Part shown: in pieces, positions 47,010 to 60,437 of the stretch
Layout: each line of letters opens with the position of its first letter
Position numbering within the stretch: the stretch's first letter is position 1
NCBI GenBank assembly: GCA_003586115.2
Contig: QVOM02000029.1
Location: 22,930,829-22,994,828 of the forward strand
From: Salvator merianae
Lineage: Eukaryota; Chordata; Lepidosauria; Squamata; Teiidae
Direction of reading: 5' to 3'
DNA length: 64,000 nt
Made by a program: the position numbers and the translations under genes
Notes under the pieces: generated by a model
Seen by the model: the letters and a program-made list of their open reading frames with translations, nothing else
What the model was told of the DNA's origin: nothing
The model's database searches: none

Positions 47010-50000
47010 CAGGGTTGTATTAGCAACCCCATAGACCTCTTGCTGAGAAGTACAACCTGAATAATTGGACATGTCACTAGGGAGTATGCTTGGATAAGCT
47101 GATTCCTATTATGTTGACTTGTCAGGGACCAATAATTAAAGCTGAAGAGGGATGCTCATTAGTGTCTACAAAATAATTCAAAGAGTATGAGCAAGTAGTC
47201 CTTGAGGCACACCTGCAGAAAAGCTGGCATTGCACAATGTAACAAAACGTGTGTGTCTGAGCGTGTATTAAAGAACAGAAAGATCCTCAAGGTTTTTTTC
47301 TTCCTTTTCTTGATCTCCAGCATAAGCCCTTGTAAGGAGAATGTAGCAGGGTGACAATCAACTACAACAAATACCTTTTTCTCCTTATTTTTAAAAATAC
47401 TCAAGTAGGCATAGATGATACTTCTTTGTAATATAATTTCACTGCTATGTGGCAGTGTTTTGGCAAACAAGTAACAGAACTGCTGCGCAAACTTTCTCCC
47501 CTGGCTTATCTTTTTGCAGGTTGTTCCCTGTTGCTTCTTTTCTCGTGTAGCCTCATATACTAATGCAACAGTGCTCGGTTAGAATAAAGGTACCTGGACA
47601 GGAAGGCTTGAGGAAAGTATTTTGCAGTAGTTCAAAGTTCAAAATAGTATACTTTCTATCAGATTGCTATAGATCAAGGTTTTAAACATAATCCACCACC
47701 TGCTGTCCTTTTGACAGGTTCCACCTATAAAATATATGTCTTGCAATTACATACTTCAGAAACTGAACTGGCATAATTTCCTCTTTAGACATATGTAGGC
47801 TTGCAAGGTACAAGAATATTGTACTCACACTCCCATGTATGTGAAATCAGCATCAGTGACCCCTTCCAACTTCTAGTCTTTTTTGTTTCCTATAAAATGA
47901 TGGAGCTATTCCTTCAGTTGATGCTGATGACCATATTTTCATTTTAATTCTTGCCCATTGTAGATGCAAACATTTCATATGTGTTACAGCTATCTGTAGA
48001 AAATCCTAATTTTGAGTGGTGCCTTATCGAACAGCCTGAAGCTATCTCGAAATGCAGAAAGAAGCATTTCCCAAAGATTACCTCCATGAAGCTGACTGCA
48101 AAAGAATAGTCTTTAATGGGGAAACTGAGGTGTGACAAGTTTATCTCATATGTTATATCACTGATATGTTCTCTCAGTCTGAAAGTGCACTGAAGCTGGA
48201 TTAAAACGTATGTGTGACTGGGTCCATTTTATCCTTTAAACATGAGTACACCAGATAGAGATCTGTAAAAGTGTTCATTTTGTGTAACCCTAGCTGTCAA
48301 GATTTTCAAACTTCGTTACTTACCAAGCTAGTTTCGTTTAATGGGTCTGTCCAAAAAATTGATTTTGCAGCTATTCTGAGGTATCCATAGGAAAACATTT
48401 CATGTAGTTTCTAATGAACAGTGGAAACTTCCTGCTGTTGTTGATGCCTACATAAATTGCTGAATTCCAGCCATATTTTTAAAACTTAAATACAATGCAC
48501 ATTTAGTTGAAGAAGAAAATTTAAAAGTTCTTTACGGAAAACATTAGAAAGCCATTCCCACTTTTACACATGGAAAAACATCTTTTGGACAACTTTTTTT
48601 TTTTTTTTAATGAAGGAAGCAGAGGATTAAGATACCTTTATATTCTACAGAGAGGAAACCAAGGTTGTGATCACACGGGTAAGTGGAAACTCATCCCTAA
48701 AGCCCATTGCTGCTTTAGCACTGGAGCATGCCATGTGCCATTTTACAGGTGTACTACATGATTTACTTCCAGATTGTCCCATTGCTGTGCCGGCAGAGGG
48801 TGTCCTTTGGAAGCTTAGATGACACAGAAGAAAGGAAGTACTGCTGAAGCACACCGAGAGTGCTAAATCATAAGCTTTCCCCTCCCATGCCTTTCCAGGT
48901 CTCCACGACGAGCATGGATGGCCAGTATATGCAACCATATGAGCACAGGTGTTGCAGGACCATATGCCAGATGCTTTAGTGAGGGTCTCAAAAAATGGTC
49001 TGAATGAACATGAGGCTACCACTTTTCTGATTCTGGACAAGTTTGGCTGGCCTATAAGGGCAAAATCGGCAGGATCCCACCAAACCTAGTAGTTCAAGAT
49101 ACTGAAACCACTCTCTCCTACACTCATATTTGTGCTCAGAATTGGCTCATGTGTGCATAATTGTCTTCAAGAAAGCCAACTGTCATGAAAGTTTGGACAG
49201 AACTGCAATCTACACAATGTTTCCTATAGCATTTATCCTACCTCTTCTGATGTTGGTACCAGTTCTCTTTAGCTAATGTATGCTACTAGTTCCATGCACT
49301 AATGGGTCACTATCTCTTGATTTTTTATTTTAATAAAAGAACTCTCCTTTCATTTTACTTCCTTTTTTCTTTTTGTAAATACAATAAACTACTTAAGACT
49401 GGAAAATTCATTCTAAAAGAAGCAGCACCATCATAAAAGTTTTCCTACAGTTATATTTTCAAATATATTGTTCTGGAAAAATGAAAAGAGTGAAAAAAAA
49501 AAGAAAAGGAGAAGAAAAAAATCTTCCATTGTTTTCTTATTGTTTTCTGTGGTTGTTACATTTGAGTGTGATGTGAATTAATTTTATAGTATTCTATTGA
49601 TGATTGAAGTGCTGTGTGTATCCATTTTTTGTTTTGTGAATTATCTATGTAGTTAATTTGTGGGACCAAAATCAATTGGTTATTTCTAGGAAGAGTGCCA
49701 AGATTGCTGAAGTAATCTATACCCTATGGCCAGTATCCTATAGATAAACAAATGTCGGTTATAATAAAAGTAATACAAATCTGCATATGTCTATATGTTT
49801 AGGCATCATTTAATAGAGGATGACATATAAAGTTTCATTATGTTATTTTATCTTTAGGTTCTTATGAGGCTGCTCTGAATAGTTTTAATGGTAAGATGGG
49901 ATTAGGAACAGTGAGCTGGCACAGGTATTTAATATAATGTCTGCTCCGGTGAAGCTGCTGTAATAGCAAAAGAGTAAGAAATATATTTATTTCTGTGAAG

Positions 50001-50080
50001 CCATTTAGAGTCTTGATCTTATGTGTGATATAGCATTCATGTATAAAGATAAAAGTACCTTGCTAGTGACATTCTCCTAA
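47010..50080. other. Intron, nothing recognised
   Basis: AT-rich with an A/G tract near 49490-49530. The stretch 48660-49030 is richer in G and C and may be an unidentified repeat. Confidence 0.5.
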
Positions 50081-50081
50081 T

Positions 50082-50270
50082 ATATTTATCAGCGGCGGGC
50101 GGCGTCTTTAAGCCTGGGTGTTCGCACCCCGTGCAAAGCATGCCATGGCTGTTCGTGGGGCTTCCGGGCCTCTGTACTGCCTCTGTACTTTCATGACCTG
50201 CAGCCATGGCGCGCTTCGCACGGGGTGCAAACACGCAGGCTTAAAGCCGCCGCCTGCCACTGATATTTAT
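50082..50270. mobile_element. hAT-type GC-rich foldback, copy 2 (element 50090-50262)
   Basis: Starts CAGCGGCGGGCGGCG, ends CGCCGCCTGCCACTG. Flanked by a perfect 8-bp duplication ATATTTAT (50082-50089 and 50263-50270). The arms 'ctttaagcctgggtgttcgcacccc', 'gcaaagc', 'gccatggctg' pair with the other end. Same family as 36185-36391, with a shorter centre around a direct repeat 'cctctgtact'. Confidence 0.96.
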
Positions 50271-50330
50271 TGAAGTATTTCTATTCCAAATAATTATGAA
50301 ATATCCTCAAGAAAGGCATAATTTAATTAA

Positions 50331-50775
50331 GGCCCTTTCTGCACTGATTTCTGGTCTTTCCAGGAAGGGATCTATGGATTCTGGCTTCTGCATGTTATTG
50401 CAGGACAACACAGAGCGAGATAAGGCACTCAAAATGATACCAACATTGAGGTCTACTGGAGGACTGGTGGATCCATGGAGGAGCCTTTTTGGCAACACTC
50501 CAAGAAGTAGTGTACTGTTTAAAAGGGCCCTCCTGGAAACTTTGAAGATTGAGAATGAAAGTTCTTGGTCTTCGAAGACTCTAGCACCAGCTCTGAGAGC
50601 TAGCTGGCACAGACTTTGGAGTCAGTGGCCAGGGTTGGAATGAAATGTAGTGTCTTAAATGTTGATGGCTGTGTCCTGCTCCAGCTGCACCTGCAGCATG
50701 TTCCATCATGGGGCAGGCTGCATATTCCGGAATGGAGCATCTCCGCTCTGTTCTGGGATGCCAAAGATGACTGTG
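50331..50775 (+). mobile_element. MITE, GGCCCTTTCTGCACTG left end
   Basis: Preceded by TTAA. The interior word 'gagaatgaaagttcttggtcttc' matches 'aggaatgaaagttcctggcttc' at 46100 and elsewhere. The right terminus is not evident, so the end is approximate. Confidence 0.65.
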
Positions 50776-50779
50776 GAAG

Positions 50780-52800
50780 CAACCTACGAGTCTTATTGAT
50801 GTAAATTTTGCCCAGGAGTATTTTCTTGTAAAACACTGCTGGCTGTCTTTCCATAGTGATTTAGTTAGAGGAGCAAGATCACAATCACATCAAAGAGGCA
50901 ATGCCAGCCAAAGAAATTAGGCTGTGGTAGAGACAGCAAACCCACAAAGTGGGAAACATATTGACAAATGAAGACCACACCTCAAAATATGTTATTACAG
51001 TACTTTATTTTTTCATAATGTGATCCTCAAATCTTATTCCCACACACATGAAACTTGTGCAAATTTCCTACAAGATCTCTTAAACCAATAATGTTTAGCT
51101 GGGTTACCCCTTGAGCACAGCAGAAGATGGAACGTGTTTGACAACCTGGGCAATGGCAGAAGCTGGCATTGTTTGGCTGATAGTAATTACTGGCCATACT
51201 GTTAATTACAGAATCGAATTTTCGGAAGTGACAGAATGCTGGCTATTTTTCTTCAGTTAAAATTACATTATGGGGCCTTTGGATGAATATTACTCTCTAT
51301 ACAGGTCTGCAGTTACTGATTTCAAATTATTATTCTTTTTGGTTATATCTGAGGAATTTTAAAGATTTCTGATTCCAGGGATGAAAGTGTTGTCTAAACA
51401 TATAGATTCACTTGAAAGCTTCATCCAGCCAACATAACAGTTTCAAAAGTTGCACAGTAGTTAAAATGAAAGTATAAGACCTTACTAAGTAATTCATGCA
51501 GAACCAAAAATTACAGTAACTGTTGTTTATTTTTATAGCTAATTATGTATGTGGAAATGTTGGTCCTACTGGAGATTATACTGTACAATGCTTTTTGTCC
51601 TAAGAAAACAAGGTTTTAAAATCATAATCCATCGACAAGAACTTGTATTCCCATCTTTCTGTACGTTGAGCCAGATTAATTCTTAAGAACCACAGTTAAT
51701 ACTAAGTAGGTTTTCTCCTATTTAACTCATATTTTAAATGAATTGTCAAAGCACAATGAAGAATGAATCTGTTTAGAATTAACCACAGCTAAAATTTTTA
51801 CAGATGTAACACTTGCTAACAGAGAGTGAAATCTGCAGTGAAGAGGAGGGGACAGAGGAAAGTCTATCCAATTGGCAAGCTTTGGTTTTGGAGATCAATG
51901 GGAAGGTTAAAATATATACCGATATCTCTCCACTTTATCTGGTTTTCTTCTGCTTTGTTAATATTCTGCTGAATATGAACAGTAATCACTCAAGGATTGC
52001 ACAATAAACATAAAAACATTAAAAATTTTATGTGTAAGGAAATATGTTCTTGCATCAGTGAAATATCAGAGACAGAAATAGGACAATTTGGTGGCTATCA
52101 AAACTTTTTGGCTGAGTCCTAAGAACATTATAAAAACCATGATAGACCCAAATCTGATGTATTCTGGCTTTCTGTTTCATAGTGGCCAACTAAATATCGT
52201 AGGGAAAAATCACTGTAGGATATTAGTATAATAGAACTCTTTGGCTTATGCTTCTGAACAGCTGGTATGTAGAGACTGTCTGCTTCTGACTATAAACATA
52301 TCATATGTCTAGTAGCCATTGATAGCTCTTATCATGCATGAAGATATATAATCCTCCTATAGGGGATTGGTTACTTCTGTCCAAGGTCAGCTTGTTTTGC
52401 ACTCAGTGGTGGCTGGTATCCATTAGGACTGGTGGGGTGGAAGCCATGAAAGCTACAAGGAAGTTTTGCCAGGCATCAGAATAGATAGAGGTAATATCTC
52501 CAATTCTGAGCAAACATGTGAAAATTGACCCTCCAAACAAACTAGATTAAGTGCACATTGGCCAACTCTGAACTGAAACTTGCTTAAAGAAAGAAGGGAA
52601 AGTAGATTCAGACTTCATCTTCACAACTGGGCCTGGAAAAGGGCCATCTGTTCAAGTGGGATCAACAGATCTCACCACTGGACCAGGAGATACCGTGTAT
52701 GCATGATTGGTGCCTTGAAGTTTTCACTCAGTATGATTAACCATTGGAAAGATGTCAGCCATTTTCTGACTGGCACTTAACTGCACCAGGCAGAAAACAG
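50780..52800. other. Intron, nothing recognised
   Basis: No gene recognised in frames up to 65 codons. Confidence 0.5.
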
Positions 52801-52805
52801 CCACA

Positions 52806-52847
52806 GTAAGTTGCCTCTGCCATTGCTATCTCTCTAGATGGCAATGG
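52806..52847 (+). repeat. Hairpin repeat, copy 2 (conserved loop)
   Basis: GTAAGTTG then arms CCATTGC (52820-52826) and GCAATGG (52841-52847) around TATCTCTCTAGATG. The loop matches copy 1 at 3850-3863 in 12 of 14 positions; the arms are different sequences but still complementary. Confidence 0.6.
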
Positions 52848-53099
52848 TGGGAGGACCTGAAGACAAGGAGCATCCTTGGTGTGCTCTGTGGTGGTTCGCT
52901 ATCATGGTACCCCCCAAAGGTGGTTTTCTTGCCTTGTAGACTGGCTGCAGTCCTGATGGGGTCAACAATGTGCAGTTGCTGTAGCCCAGGGGGGCCTTTG
53001 CAGCTATCTGTATGTAGCTTCAAACTCTGAGCTAATGGTGTGGTACAGCTCCCCGATACGGGTTATCCTAGCTGAAAAGTACAGTAATGTCATCATATA

Positions 53100-53185
53100 G
53101 TTCATGTCATTTCATTTACAAATTATTTGCCATCTTTCCATCCTTAGGAAGCTCAACATGGTTAATAAATCAAAGATATGCCTGC
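53100..53185 (+). repeat. LINE-tail-like fragment
   Basis: 'catttacaaattatttgccatctttccatccttaggaagctcaacatgg' has the tail layout seen at 3886. Confidence 0.4.
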
Positions 53186-53339
53186 AGTATAAAAGTTTTA
53201 ACATAAATATAAAATACAAACGCAAAAATATTATAAAGGCTGTGAAGAGTTTTGTGTGCAGTTAGTTGCTCTGGGGCTCAGTCCTGCACAAAGTCTCAGC
53301 AGGGGGGAGTCCACAGTCCTAGAGGGCAAGCAAACTAGC

Positions 53340-53529
53340 AGCAGGCAGGCAGGCAGGTGGGGCAGACCACACTCTCACTCTGTGAAGTCAATGTTCTTTC
53401 CTATCCTACTGGGCCTCTGGCTACCTAAGGCCCTTGGCAGTGTCCCTAAGTAGGTTCAGAGTTGGCTGATCTGGGCAGGCGGTACCGAGGAATTGCTGAC
53501 TTACCCTGGTCCCTGCACAGACTCCCCAC

Positions 53530-53560
<31 letters not shown>

Positions 53561-53561
53561 G
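53340..53561 (+). repeat. (AGGC)n and (CAG)10 microsatellites
   Basis: GCAGGCAGGCAGGCAGG at about 53341-53357 and an uninterrupted CAG tract at 53532-53561. Frames across it would give polyglutamine or polyserine, but no recognisable protein surrounds it. Confidence 0.85.
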
Positions 53562-53689
53562 GCAAAAACCTTTGGGCAAGCAGGCAGGAAGGCAGCAAGA
53601 GCAGCAACACAGATTTCTTCTTTTGGAAGCTTTGTCTCAAAAGCCACTTGCCTGTCATGCCTGGCTTCATCAATTTTCACTAGTCTTAT

Positions 53690-55180
53690 GTCACCTTAAT
53701 ATTAATTTCTACAAGTGAGAATACGACTTTTAGGTCCTAATTGGTCATGATTACTCTGTTTTTCTTGTTTTGCTTCTTTTCTTGAAGTATCTCCATAGGT
53801 ACAGAAGACACAGGTGCTGTCTGTGATGTCTTGCAGGCAGCTTTGGTTCTCTGAAATTCTTAATGACCATATGAATAACCCAATAGATTCCAAACCTATA
53901 AAAGAGTCACTTCGTTTATGAAAACAACATTTCTGCTATAGAAGGATTAATGTGATTGCCTTATTTATGGTTTCAGCCAAGACCAACTATTGTATGACAC
54001 AGTAAGAAAGAACAATCTGTTATATTAAAATAAAATAAAGAACTGAGCTTTCTTCCACTTCAAAGTGAAGTTCAGTTCTGGTTTCAGTTGAGACTTTAGT
54101 TAATAGTTTATCCAAAGCAGATTTTTCTATCCTGGGTTCTTAACTAAATTAAAAGATTCAGTTTCAAACCATTTCATGTGTTCTTTACTGCCCATTTGAT
54201 TTGAATTGATTTTTTTTTAAAGACAATAATGTTTAGTACTAAGAGTGCACATCACAACAAATATTAGTGCCATGCCATATGACTGTTACATAGATGAAAA
54301 AAACAGCAAAACTGATGCTGCTAAACTCATAGAGATAATTCTAATTAAAAAAAAGCATGAAACACTTATCCCTTCAGTATTTACCTACATTGTCCCAACC
54401 TTTTGAACCCCTCTTTCTGGACCACAGTGAATCTACTTGACAGCACAATTGATTTATCTGTGAATAAAGTAATTTTCATGTGAGGGTACTGAAAATCTGA
54501 TTTGGACTTAAGACCAGAAAGAAATGAGAGGCTTGGATATCACCAGACTCATTTGATTTAGTATCAAAGTTCCATGTGACCGGCAATAAAATTCTCCATA
54601 TGTTTCTTCAGAAGTAAATCCAGCTGAATTCATCATGACTAAGCAGATCTAGATTTTGGAATCTCCAAGTTTGCACACAAGTAATCTAAGATAGCCTGAT
54701 TACTAGTGAATCAAAAAAACAAAATACTGATACCTTTACTCAGTGAAACTGTAGAAGTGAAACCTAATAATTTAAATATACTTTCACAACACTCAGAAAG
54801 GTCAAATTCTGATATGCACAGAACTAAAAAAAAGCCTGTTTCTAGACAAGTTTGAATGAGATGTGGGAGAAATCTCTGTTCTGTATCAGAAAAATGTGAC
54901 ATTGTAGTTAGCCAATTCATAAGAGATCTAGCTGAACTGATTTTAGAAATCTTGAACCAGCATTTCCAACTTTTCTCTACAGTACTTTCTTGCACGTTTG
55001 TTGATAGACAAAACTGAGAGGAAACACAATCTCTGGAACACTGCATGACTGGAATATGACAATTAGTTGTGCCTCAGTGATCAGCTTTAAGAGTCTAGAA
55101 AAGATTGTGGGTCCCCCTCACCAACCTCATTGTGATTGGTTAGAGGTAGTCATTGCTTCTTTTATTCCTGACAGAAATTG
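53690..55180. other. Intron, nothing recognised
   Basis: No supported gene. Confidence 0.5.
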
Positions 55181-55186
55181 TATAAT

Positions 55187-55246
55187 CCTTCCTTCCTTCC
55201 TTCCTTCCTTCCTTCCTTCCTTCCTTCCTTCCTTCCTTCCTTCCTT
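55187..55246 (+). repeat. (CCTT)15 microsatellite
   Basis: Uninterrupted tetranucleotide tract. Confidence 0.97.
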
Positions 55247-55259
55247 TCTTCTGTTTTGA

Positions 55260-57085
55260 ATGATAGTGGGAGAAAAAGTGGGAGAAGCACAAGGCAGGCA
55301 GGTAGCTGGAAAAGAGAGTTAATTAATTGCTGATTAACCAGATGTTTATCATGTATGGTTTTTACTACAAATCAGAAGAGGGATATAAGTTCCCCTCAGG
55401 TCTGTGGTTCTCATTTGCAAAGTGTGAATTTTCCCACAGGACTAAAAAGCAGTTTTTGCAGTACTGCTAGTCCAGCTGACTTCAATACAATTGGCTTTGC
55501 CTCACGCTATCATCACAACCTCCAGCAGCATGGCATGAATTTAGAATAGCCTGGGATAAGTATATAAAATAAGTATTGCTAGGAACCAAGATAGGAATTA
55601 GAAGCAAATGTTAGGGACAGATCATGCCTGTACATTTTGTTCAAATGTGCTGCTTCTTTAAACAACAACTGTAATGATAGTGATTAGTTAACAGTAGCAC
55701 AGAAAACGTGCATTTAAAATTAACCTGACAGGGCACTTTGGTGTCACCCTGACTGATGTGTACACAGTCTATTCTTTTAAAATTCAAGCGAGCTTATTTG
55801 AATTGTAAATTGGCAGTGCATTCACGTCCAAGTCTTATTGTGTGGTGGTGTGACAAATTACAAATGGAATATTGGCTGAGCTTCCATCTCTTGAATTCCT
55901 TCCTCCCTCCCTCTCCAATCCTTCTTCTTTTCTGGTTTCCTCAGCTATTATCATTAATCTATTTTGCAGAAGTTCTATACAGGATGGTTCTGGACATGGA
56001 AAGTACATTAAGTTTCATTGTTGGCTTTAGCAGAGCTCTGTGTGGCTTCCTTGACCTGTGACTTCTCTTATTGGTTGTAATTCAGTACAGTTGCTACTCG
56101 TTCTATGTCCTGCTGCGTGTGGACTTTAGATCCCAACATAGTTCAGATCTGACAGCTCATTTCATAAGCAGCCTGCTTACAGAACTTTAGTTAAATTGTG
56201 AAATGTGTGTGCACGTTTAAGATGAATATGTCAGAATGCTCTGTTTAAAAAACGCAACTGTGTGCATGTGTAAGTTTATATACTGAAAATAATTAAGTTC
56301 AAAGAATCGGGAACTCAGTCTATTGTTAAAAGTTGTTTTAAGGCCTGGAAGATGCACTTGACTCTAACCTGTGACTTACAGATCATAAATGTATTTATCT
56401 TTATGGTTCCATAGACCATTCTTTTTTGTTTTTGTTTTCACACTGTAGCACAACAACCCTAGAGAATGGGATTCTATGAAAATGCCACCTTGGCACAATG
56501 ATTGTAGATTTTAATGTTTTACCAGGAGTTCTCTCTCTCAGTCAGAGGAATATTGGAGTTACCATTGGTTCATAGCAAAGTCAAAACTGCACAACAAAGA
56601 ATGCAAGACAGCCCGCCCCCAATATTGTAGGACTCCAGCTAGCATCAGCCCCAACAAGAATGACTATTGTTCAGTGATAGTAGAAACTATAGGGCAATAT
56701 CTGGGGAGCTCTAGGTTCCCAATCCCTGTTGTAAGTAATGTTGCTGAATGGAAGAAAGTTCTTATGTTTTAATTGTAGTAAAACTGCATTCAAACCAAGT
56801 TCAGCTTCTGGTGGCTATGTGGAAACATCCATGTACTTTTCTTTGCAACAGTTTGAAAGTGATGACTGTCAAGATGCTGAGGGTTGAACAAAAGAAGAGG
56901 GAATTTTAGGCAGCAGAGCTTGTAATGTTGGCAGTGCCTGTTGGAAATTCCTCTTCTGTGTAGTTATTAAAATTGCACAACTCGGATCATATAGAAACCT
57001 ACTGTAGGCGAGGAACATATTTCTTTGGACAAGAAGAAAAGAGTCACTGGAGTGTGCAGAGCATAGCAGGATCCCCACATCACTT
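55260..57085. other. Intron with one diverged repeat
   Basis: At about 56600-56720, 'gactccagctagcatcagcccca' is the reverse-strand core of the 'gatgggagttgtagt' repeat. Otherwise unremarkable. Confidence 0.5.
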
Positions 57086-57089
57086 CTAT

Positions 57090-57290
57090 GGGCCTTTCTG
57101 CATGGGCTCCTAATATGGATTAAGGATCTGTGTAGTATACTTCTGGGCCTCATAGATTTGCACATTAGTGCAGATCCATGAAGCCAAGCCTCCCACTGGT
57201 CCACTCTGTCTGAATTTGACAGAGCATGATTTGGATAAGGGAGGCCTTAATCCAGATCACTGGTAGACACAGGTAAGTGGCGAAAGGGCC
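57090..57290. mobile_element. MITE with perfect TAT target duplication
   Basis: Left GGGCCTTTCTGCATGG; right reverse complement GGCCCTTTCGCCACTTACC. Flanks are TAT (57087-57089) and TAT (57291-57293). Inverted internal words: 'atggattaaggatc' against 'ccttaatccagatc', and 'tctgtctgaatttgacaga'. Homologous to 45124-45275. Confidence 0.9.
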
Positions 57291-57294
57291 TATG

Positions 57295-58790
57295 GTGCCA
57301 TGAATATGACATAAGAGGACAAAGTCTGCATGATCCTGCCTGCTCATGGTGGATCCAGTGCTCTGGATGAGTGTGGTATCCACATGGACTTATAGTTATC
57401 TCATCACCATGCAGATGTAAGCAACTTTTATGATTGTCAAGAGCACAGTCAGGGTATCCCCAGCTTTTGTCTTAGCAGGCAGAGGCAGCAAGCAATGTGC
57501 AGACAGCATACCACTGCTTTAAGAGGAACACTGCAAGCATAACACTGCTCTTAATTTGTAAGGAAAGAACACTACATCTGAAGATTCTGCCTAAGTCAAA
57601 AAAACACTAACTACAGAAATGAAAACATTAGACAGTGGTACTGAGCCAAGATGTCATATCAAGACTTTATTATGACCCTCAACCTGGTTTAGATACCAAC
57701 AGGATACCTCACGTGAACAATTTCAGTGAACAATTTACCCTGTACAGGAGAGGGATTTTGTCTGTCATCCAGTTCCTAAATCCTTTCAAGCTTTGTTTGT
57801 TTACATCTTTTCCTTCTAAAGATCCTGAAGTGATTCACAACAAAATAAAACCAGCTTCCAACTTCACACAATCTCTAAAAATTTTATGCAGCAGTATGTG
57901 ATTTTTTTAAATAAACGTTTTTTTTAAAAAAGGAAGGACATTGGGTTATTCAAAAGAAGAAGTGCCTTAGCAAGGGAGGTTCACATTTCTCTAGAGTACC
58001 CGGTTTAGATGAGAGGAGAAGGAGGTTCAATACGCCCTAGAGGAAGAACAGGGTGATTTCCCTCCCCATACCCAAATTCAGACAGTTTCCTTGTGCATGA
58101 ATCTGCAAGATATGTTTCATCATACTACAGTATTTTACATGTTCTGTGTTATATTTTCATGGTGCGTTGCTTGACTTTGTGCCTTTCTATGGTTAGATCT
58201 GGCACCTGCTTAACAGCTACGACCCATACTGACTAACAGTAATGAGTAATATTGTATAATCATAACTGCTGCAGCCATTTATTTATTTAAATATAAATCT
58301 GGAAGTATATTCGACAATTGATGAAAGGTGGCAGAGGGCAGCTGCAATTCTCATCGCTGTCTGCTTCCTCTGGCTTTTCATATCAATTTGTTTCACTTTG
58401 TCCCTTCGAAAGGGTAGTCCTCCAACTCCAGACGCTTCCTGCTAGAGCTTAAGTTGACAAATTTATGCCAGTTCACTGTGGTTTTGCAACACAGTGTGAC
58501 TCACAAAGGAAATAAGCTTCAAGCTATTTTAAGATTTCTTTTGTTGCCTGTGCGACTATTGATTCCTGCAGATTCGTTTTCTTTTCTTTTCTTTTTTTTT
58601 CACATTTGGTACACAGTTCCTAAGCACAGTGCCCTCCCCTCAGTCCTCCCCACATACTTTGGGGTATATCCATGAGTGCTAACATGCATGCCGTAAGAAT
58701 CATGGATCATATTTTGTGTCTGTCTGAAATGGCATATAAATTTTAAAGTTGCAGGGAAGGAAATGAGTTTTTGCCTGATGCAATTGCCTG
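57295..58790. other. Intron, nothing recognised
   Basis: No gene or repeat recognised. Confidence 0.5.
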
Positions 58791-58794
58791 AGTT

Positions 58795-58875
58795 ATTTAT
58801 TTACTTAAGAATTTTATCTCGACCTCCACCAAAAAATCCCAGGGGCGAGGCACAATAAGAAAAAGATAAAATATA
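58795..58875 (+). repeat. LINE-tail-like fragment
   Basis: 'tatttatttacttaagaattttatctcgacctcc' then 'ccaggggcgaggcacaataag'. Same tail layout as at 3886. Confidence 0.5.
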
Positions 58876-59729
58876 TATGATGTTTGTAAGGCATCTACAA
58901 ATAGCTTTGAAACGATTCCTAAATAAGTTTCTGCTTACTTAACATCTATCATACAAGCTTATAATGTGTATCAGTTGTCTCACAATTTCGATTTATAATT
59001 GTCCTTCCCTGACTTATACAAACAAAACTCAGGAAGTCCCCACTAAAGGACAAATGTAATAACATGGTTGAATGAATTAATGCTTTAGTCTGTGAGACCT
59101 TGAAATCAAGAGGACTTAATTTCAAGTTTTACCTGCTTTCACTTTGTTCATAGTAGTAACATTCCTTCATTCTATTGAAGACTACTGCTTCAATTCTGTA
59201 CTCTGCAGGTGTTGTTAAGAAGCTACTTGAAAGAGTCCAACGCACCTGCTTGGAGTAAAGAGGGACTAAAGATAATAAGGGGAACAATGGATTTTTAATG
59301 TGATCTAGAATAACTAGTATAACAGTCCAGCGTCATTTGACACTTAGGTTTATTTTAAAAGATGATTGGATCATGGTATAAAATCAGAAGTGTGCGAGAA
59401 ACTTGGGGGAGAAATGTGTTTTAGAAAGAACAATAAACATCTATGAATTAAGTTACTGCACAAGTTTTTTTTTCATATCAACCCTATTGCATATAGGACC
59501 AGAATCTTAAAGATTTATATTGCACTTCCAGCAAAGTCTTTGGAATTGTTTTGACATTTTAGTACAAAATCACTAATACTGATATTAAAATTCAACTTTA
59601 AAGAAAATGCAATTTTGTTTGATTAAGAAACTCCTTTCCCAAATCCATGATTCGATACAGAGTACTTCATACTCAGAATGGAGAAAGTATAACACAATTT
59701 TCTAAAGAAGACCTTGTTCCAGTATTAAG

Positions 59730-60070
59730 CAGTATTTATTTATTTATGTAAGACTTTTTTTTACTGCTTTCTATTTTAAAAAAAAATCAGTGTGATTTAC
59801 AGAATATTAAAAACAAGTTAAAAAGCAGAATAAAAACAGCAGTTAAAACACTTTAAAAACTGAGTGAACCAGGGAGGAACAAATGTTCACATAGGGAATG
59901 CCTGCGTAAAAAGATAGGTATTTAATATGTGCCTGTAAGTTGTAAACATAGGAGCCTTATGATCAGCAGAGTGGAAGGCATTTCAAAGGTAAGGTGCTAT
60001 CACTGAGAAGGCCTGACTAAGGCATGCCAGTTTCACTTTACATTTCCCTAACATTAAAAGGCTATCGCTC
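59730..60070 (+). repeat. Squamate LINE-tail-type repeat
   Basis: 'tatttatttatttatgtaag', 'cagtgtgatttacaga', 'acatagggaatgcctgcgtaaaaagataggtatttaat', 'atcactgagaaggcctgac'. Block order agrees with a common squamate repeat and with 14105-14530. Confidence 0.6.
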
Positions 60071-60437
60071 GCTTAACGCTTTAAGCAGTGGCTTACCCTC
60101 ACATTAAATGTAGTCCTACTGTATTTTGAATCCTAAATTCAGGACAAAACTGCTCTTAAAAAGTGCCTATCCCAAATTTGACATAAAATACTTCCCTTTT
60201 GGCTGGAACAGTATGGTATTCTGCATTTAGAAAGCAAGCCTGACTTTTACCACATATATTAAAAATACAGATACAAGTTTGAGTTATAAGACACATCAAG
60301 CTATCACAGGGACATTGTATATGGACAAACATTACTTTTATTATGTGGGTCAGTCATTTTTAACCATATCTCTAGAAATTATTGTATATCATGATGTCCC
60401 ATTGCTGTCACAATTTTTTTACATCTGAATTCACTTG

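Noticed and set aside
50296..50643. 115-codon plus-strand frame
   Set aside because: It lies inside a MITE and matches no protein family I recognise.
53462..53683. 73-codon frame with polyglutamine
   Set aside because: Driven by the CAG microsatellite; flanking residues look random.
55187..55246. CRISPR-like array or tandem protein repeat
   Set aside because: Simple (CCTT)n microsatellite.
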